This document shows, one piece after another, positions 63,987 through 64,000 of a stretch of 64,000 nucleotides of DNA. The position numbers were made by a program, and so were the translations under genes. The stretch comes from Cellulomonas telluris. Its GTDB lineage: Bacteria > Actinomycetota > Actinomycetes > Actinomycetales > Cellulomonadaceae. The stretch lies in contig NZ_QXFN01000005.1 of assembly GCF_004886325.1 (NCBI RefSeq), positions 496,001-560,000 on the forward strand, in the 5' to 3' direction. Position 1 is the stretch's first letter, and each line of letters begins with the position of its first letter. The notes under the pieces are model-generated. The model saw nothing but the letters and a program-made list of their open reading frames with translations, was not told the origin of the DNA and searched no databases.

Positions 63987-63992
63987 AACGTA
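63987..63992 (-). promoter_or_regulatory. -10 box of the ribose-type ABC operon (leaderless start)
   Basis: TACGTT on the minus strand, 7 nt before the ATPase ATG; the -35 region would lie outside the window. Confidence 0.55.
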
Positions 63993-64000
63993 CGACCACT

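Noticed and set aside
1..64000. CRISPR arrays, tRNA or rRNA genes, insertion sequences or prophage genes
   Set aside because: No repeats with regular spacing, cloverleaf patterns, transposase or phage structural motifs were seen. A search with dedicated tools would be needed to exclude them fully.

Overview
The window is very GC-rich, gene-dense DNA with frequent GTG starts, 1-4 nt gene overlaps and TGA stops. Several genes have a -10 box (TAnnnT) 5-7 nt in front of the start codon and no ribosome binding site. This is actinobacterial. The gatCAB and ilvD / ilvB-ilvN-ilvC backbone, plus several glycoside hydrolase, sugar ABC and MFS loci, fits a Cellulomonas-like member of the Micrococcales; that taxon is inference, not proof.

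Layout. 1-2.7 kb: start of ilvC, then ilvN and ilvB (minus strand), behind an attenuator with a leader peptide rich in Ile/Leu/Val. 2.8-7.2 kb: a TetR regulator divergent from an MFS sugar-type transporter and a GH3 beta-glucosidase, with two operator-like palindromes between them. 7.3-10.9 kb: a four-gene type III polyketide set (UbiA prenyltransferase, type III PKS, ICMT-type methyltransferase, FAD monooxygenase), matching the composition of the alkylresorcinol/alkylhydroquinone (srs/agq) clusters. 11-16.8 kb: a lipoprotein, a probably frameshifted maleylpyruvate-isomerase-like gene, an ABC exporter pair, a GH13 alpha-glucosidase and a PPOX-fold protein.

16.8-34.2 kb is the most unusual part: a minus-strand biosynthetic cluster. 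In transcription order it encodes an M20 amidohydrolase, a GNAT-like protein, a free-standing ketosynthase whose first catalytic His is Asn, a 2847-residue synthetase (FAAL-ACP-C-A-PCP-Cy-A-PCP), a stand-alone thioesterase, an ATP-grasp ligase, an MFS exporter and a second, paralogous ATP-grasp ligase. The last five genes overlap one another. The second adenylation domain carries a cysteine-type code next to a heterocyclization domain, so a thiazoline-containing acyl peptide is a reasonable prediction. I do not recognise this exact arrangement.

34.3-40.7 kb: two divergent ilvD paralogues flank a membrane GGDEF-EAL protein. 40.7-47.5 kb: a LacI-controlled sugar ABC importer plus a second GH3 enzyme, with a perfect 20-bp operator in the divergent promoter. 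47.5-52.1 kb: a POT peptide transporter, photolyase, a D-2-hydroxyacid dehydrogenase and a RimJ/L-type acetyltransferase. 52.2-55.6 kb: gatCAB. 55.7-57.4 kb: a single OLD-family ATPase/TOPRIM gene of visibly lower GC, a likely acquired defence-type gene. 57.5-64 kb: a small conserved protein, then a sugar/polyol locus (TIM-barrel isomerase, Gfo/Idh/MocA oxidoreductase, and a ribose-type ABC importer). No tRNA, rRNA, CRISPR array, IS element or prophage was seen.
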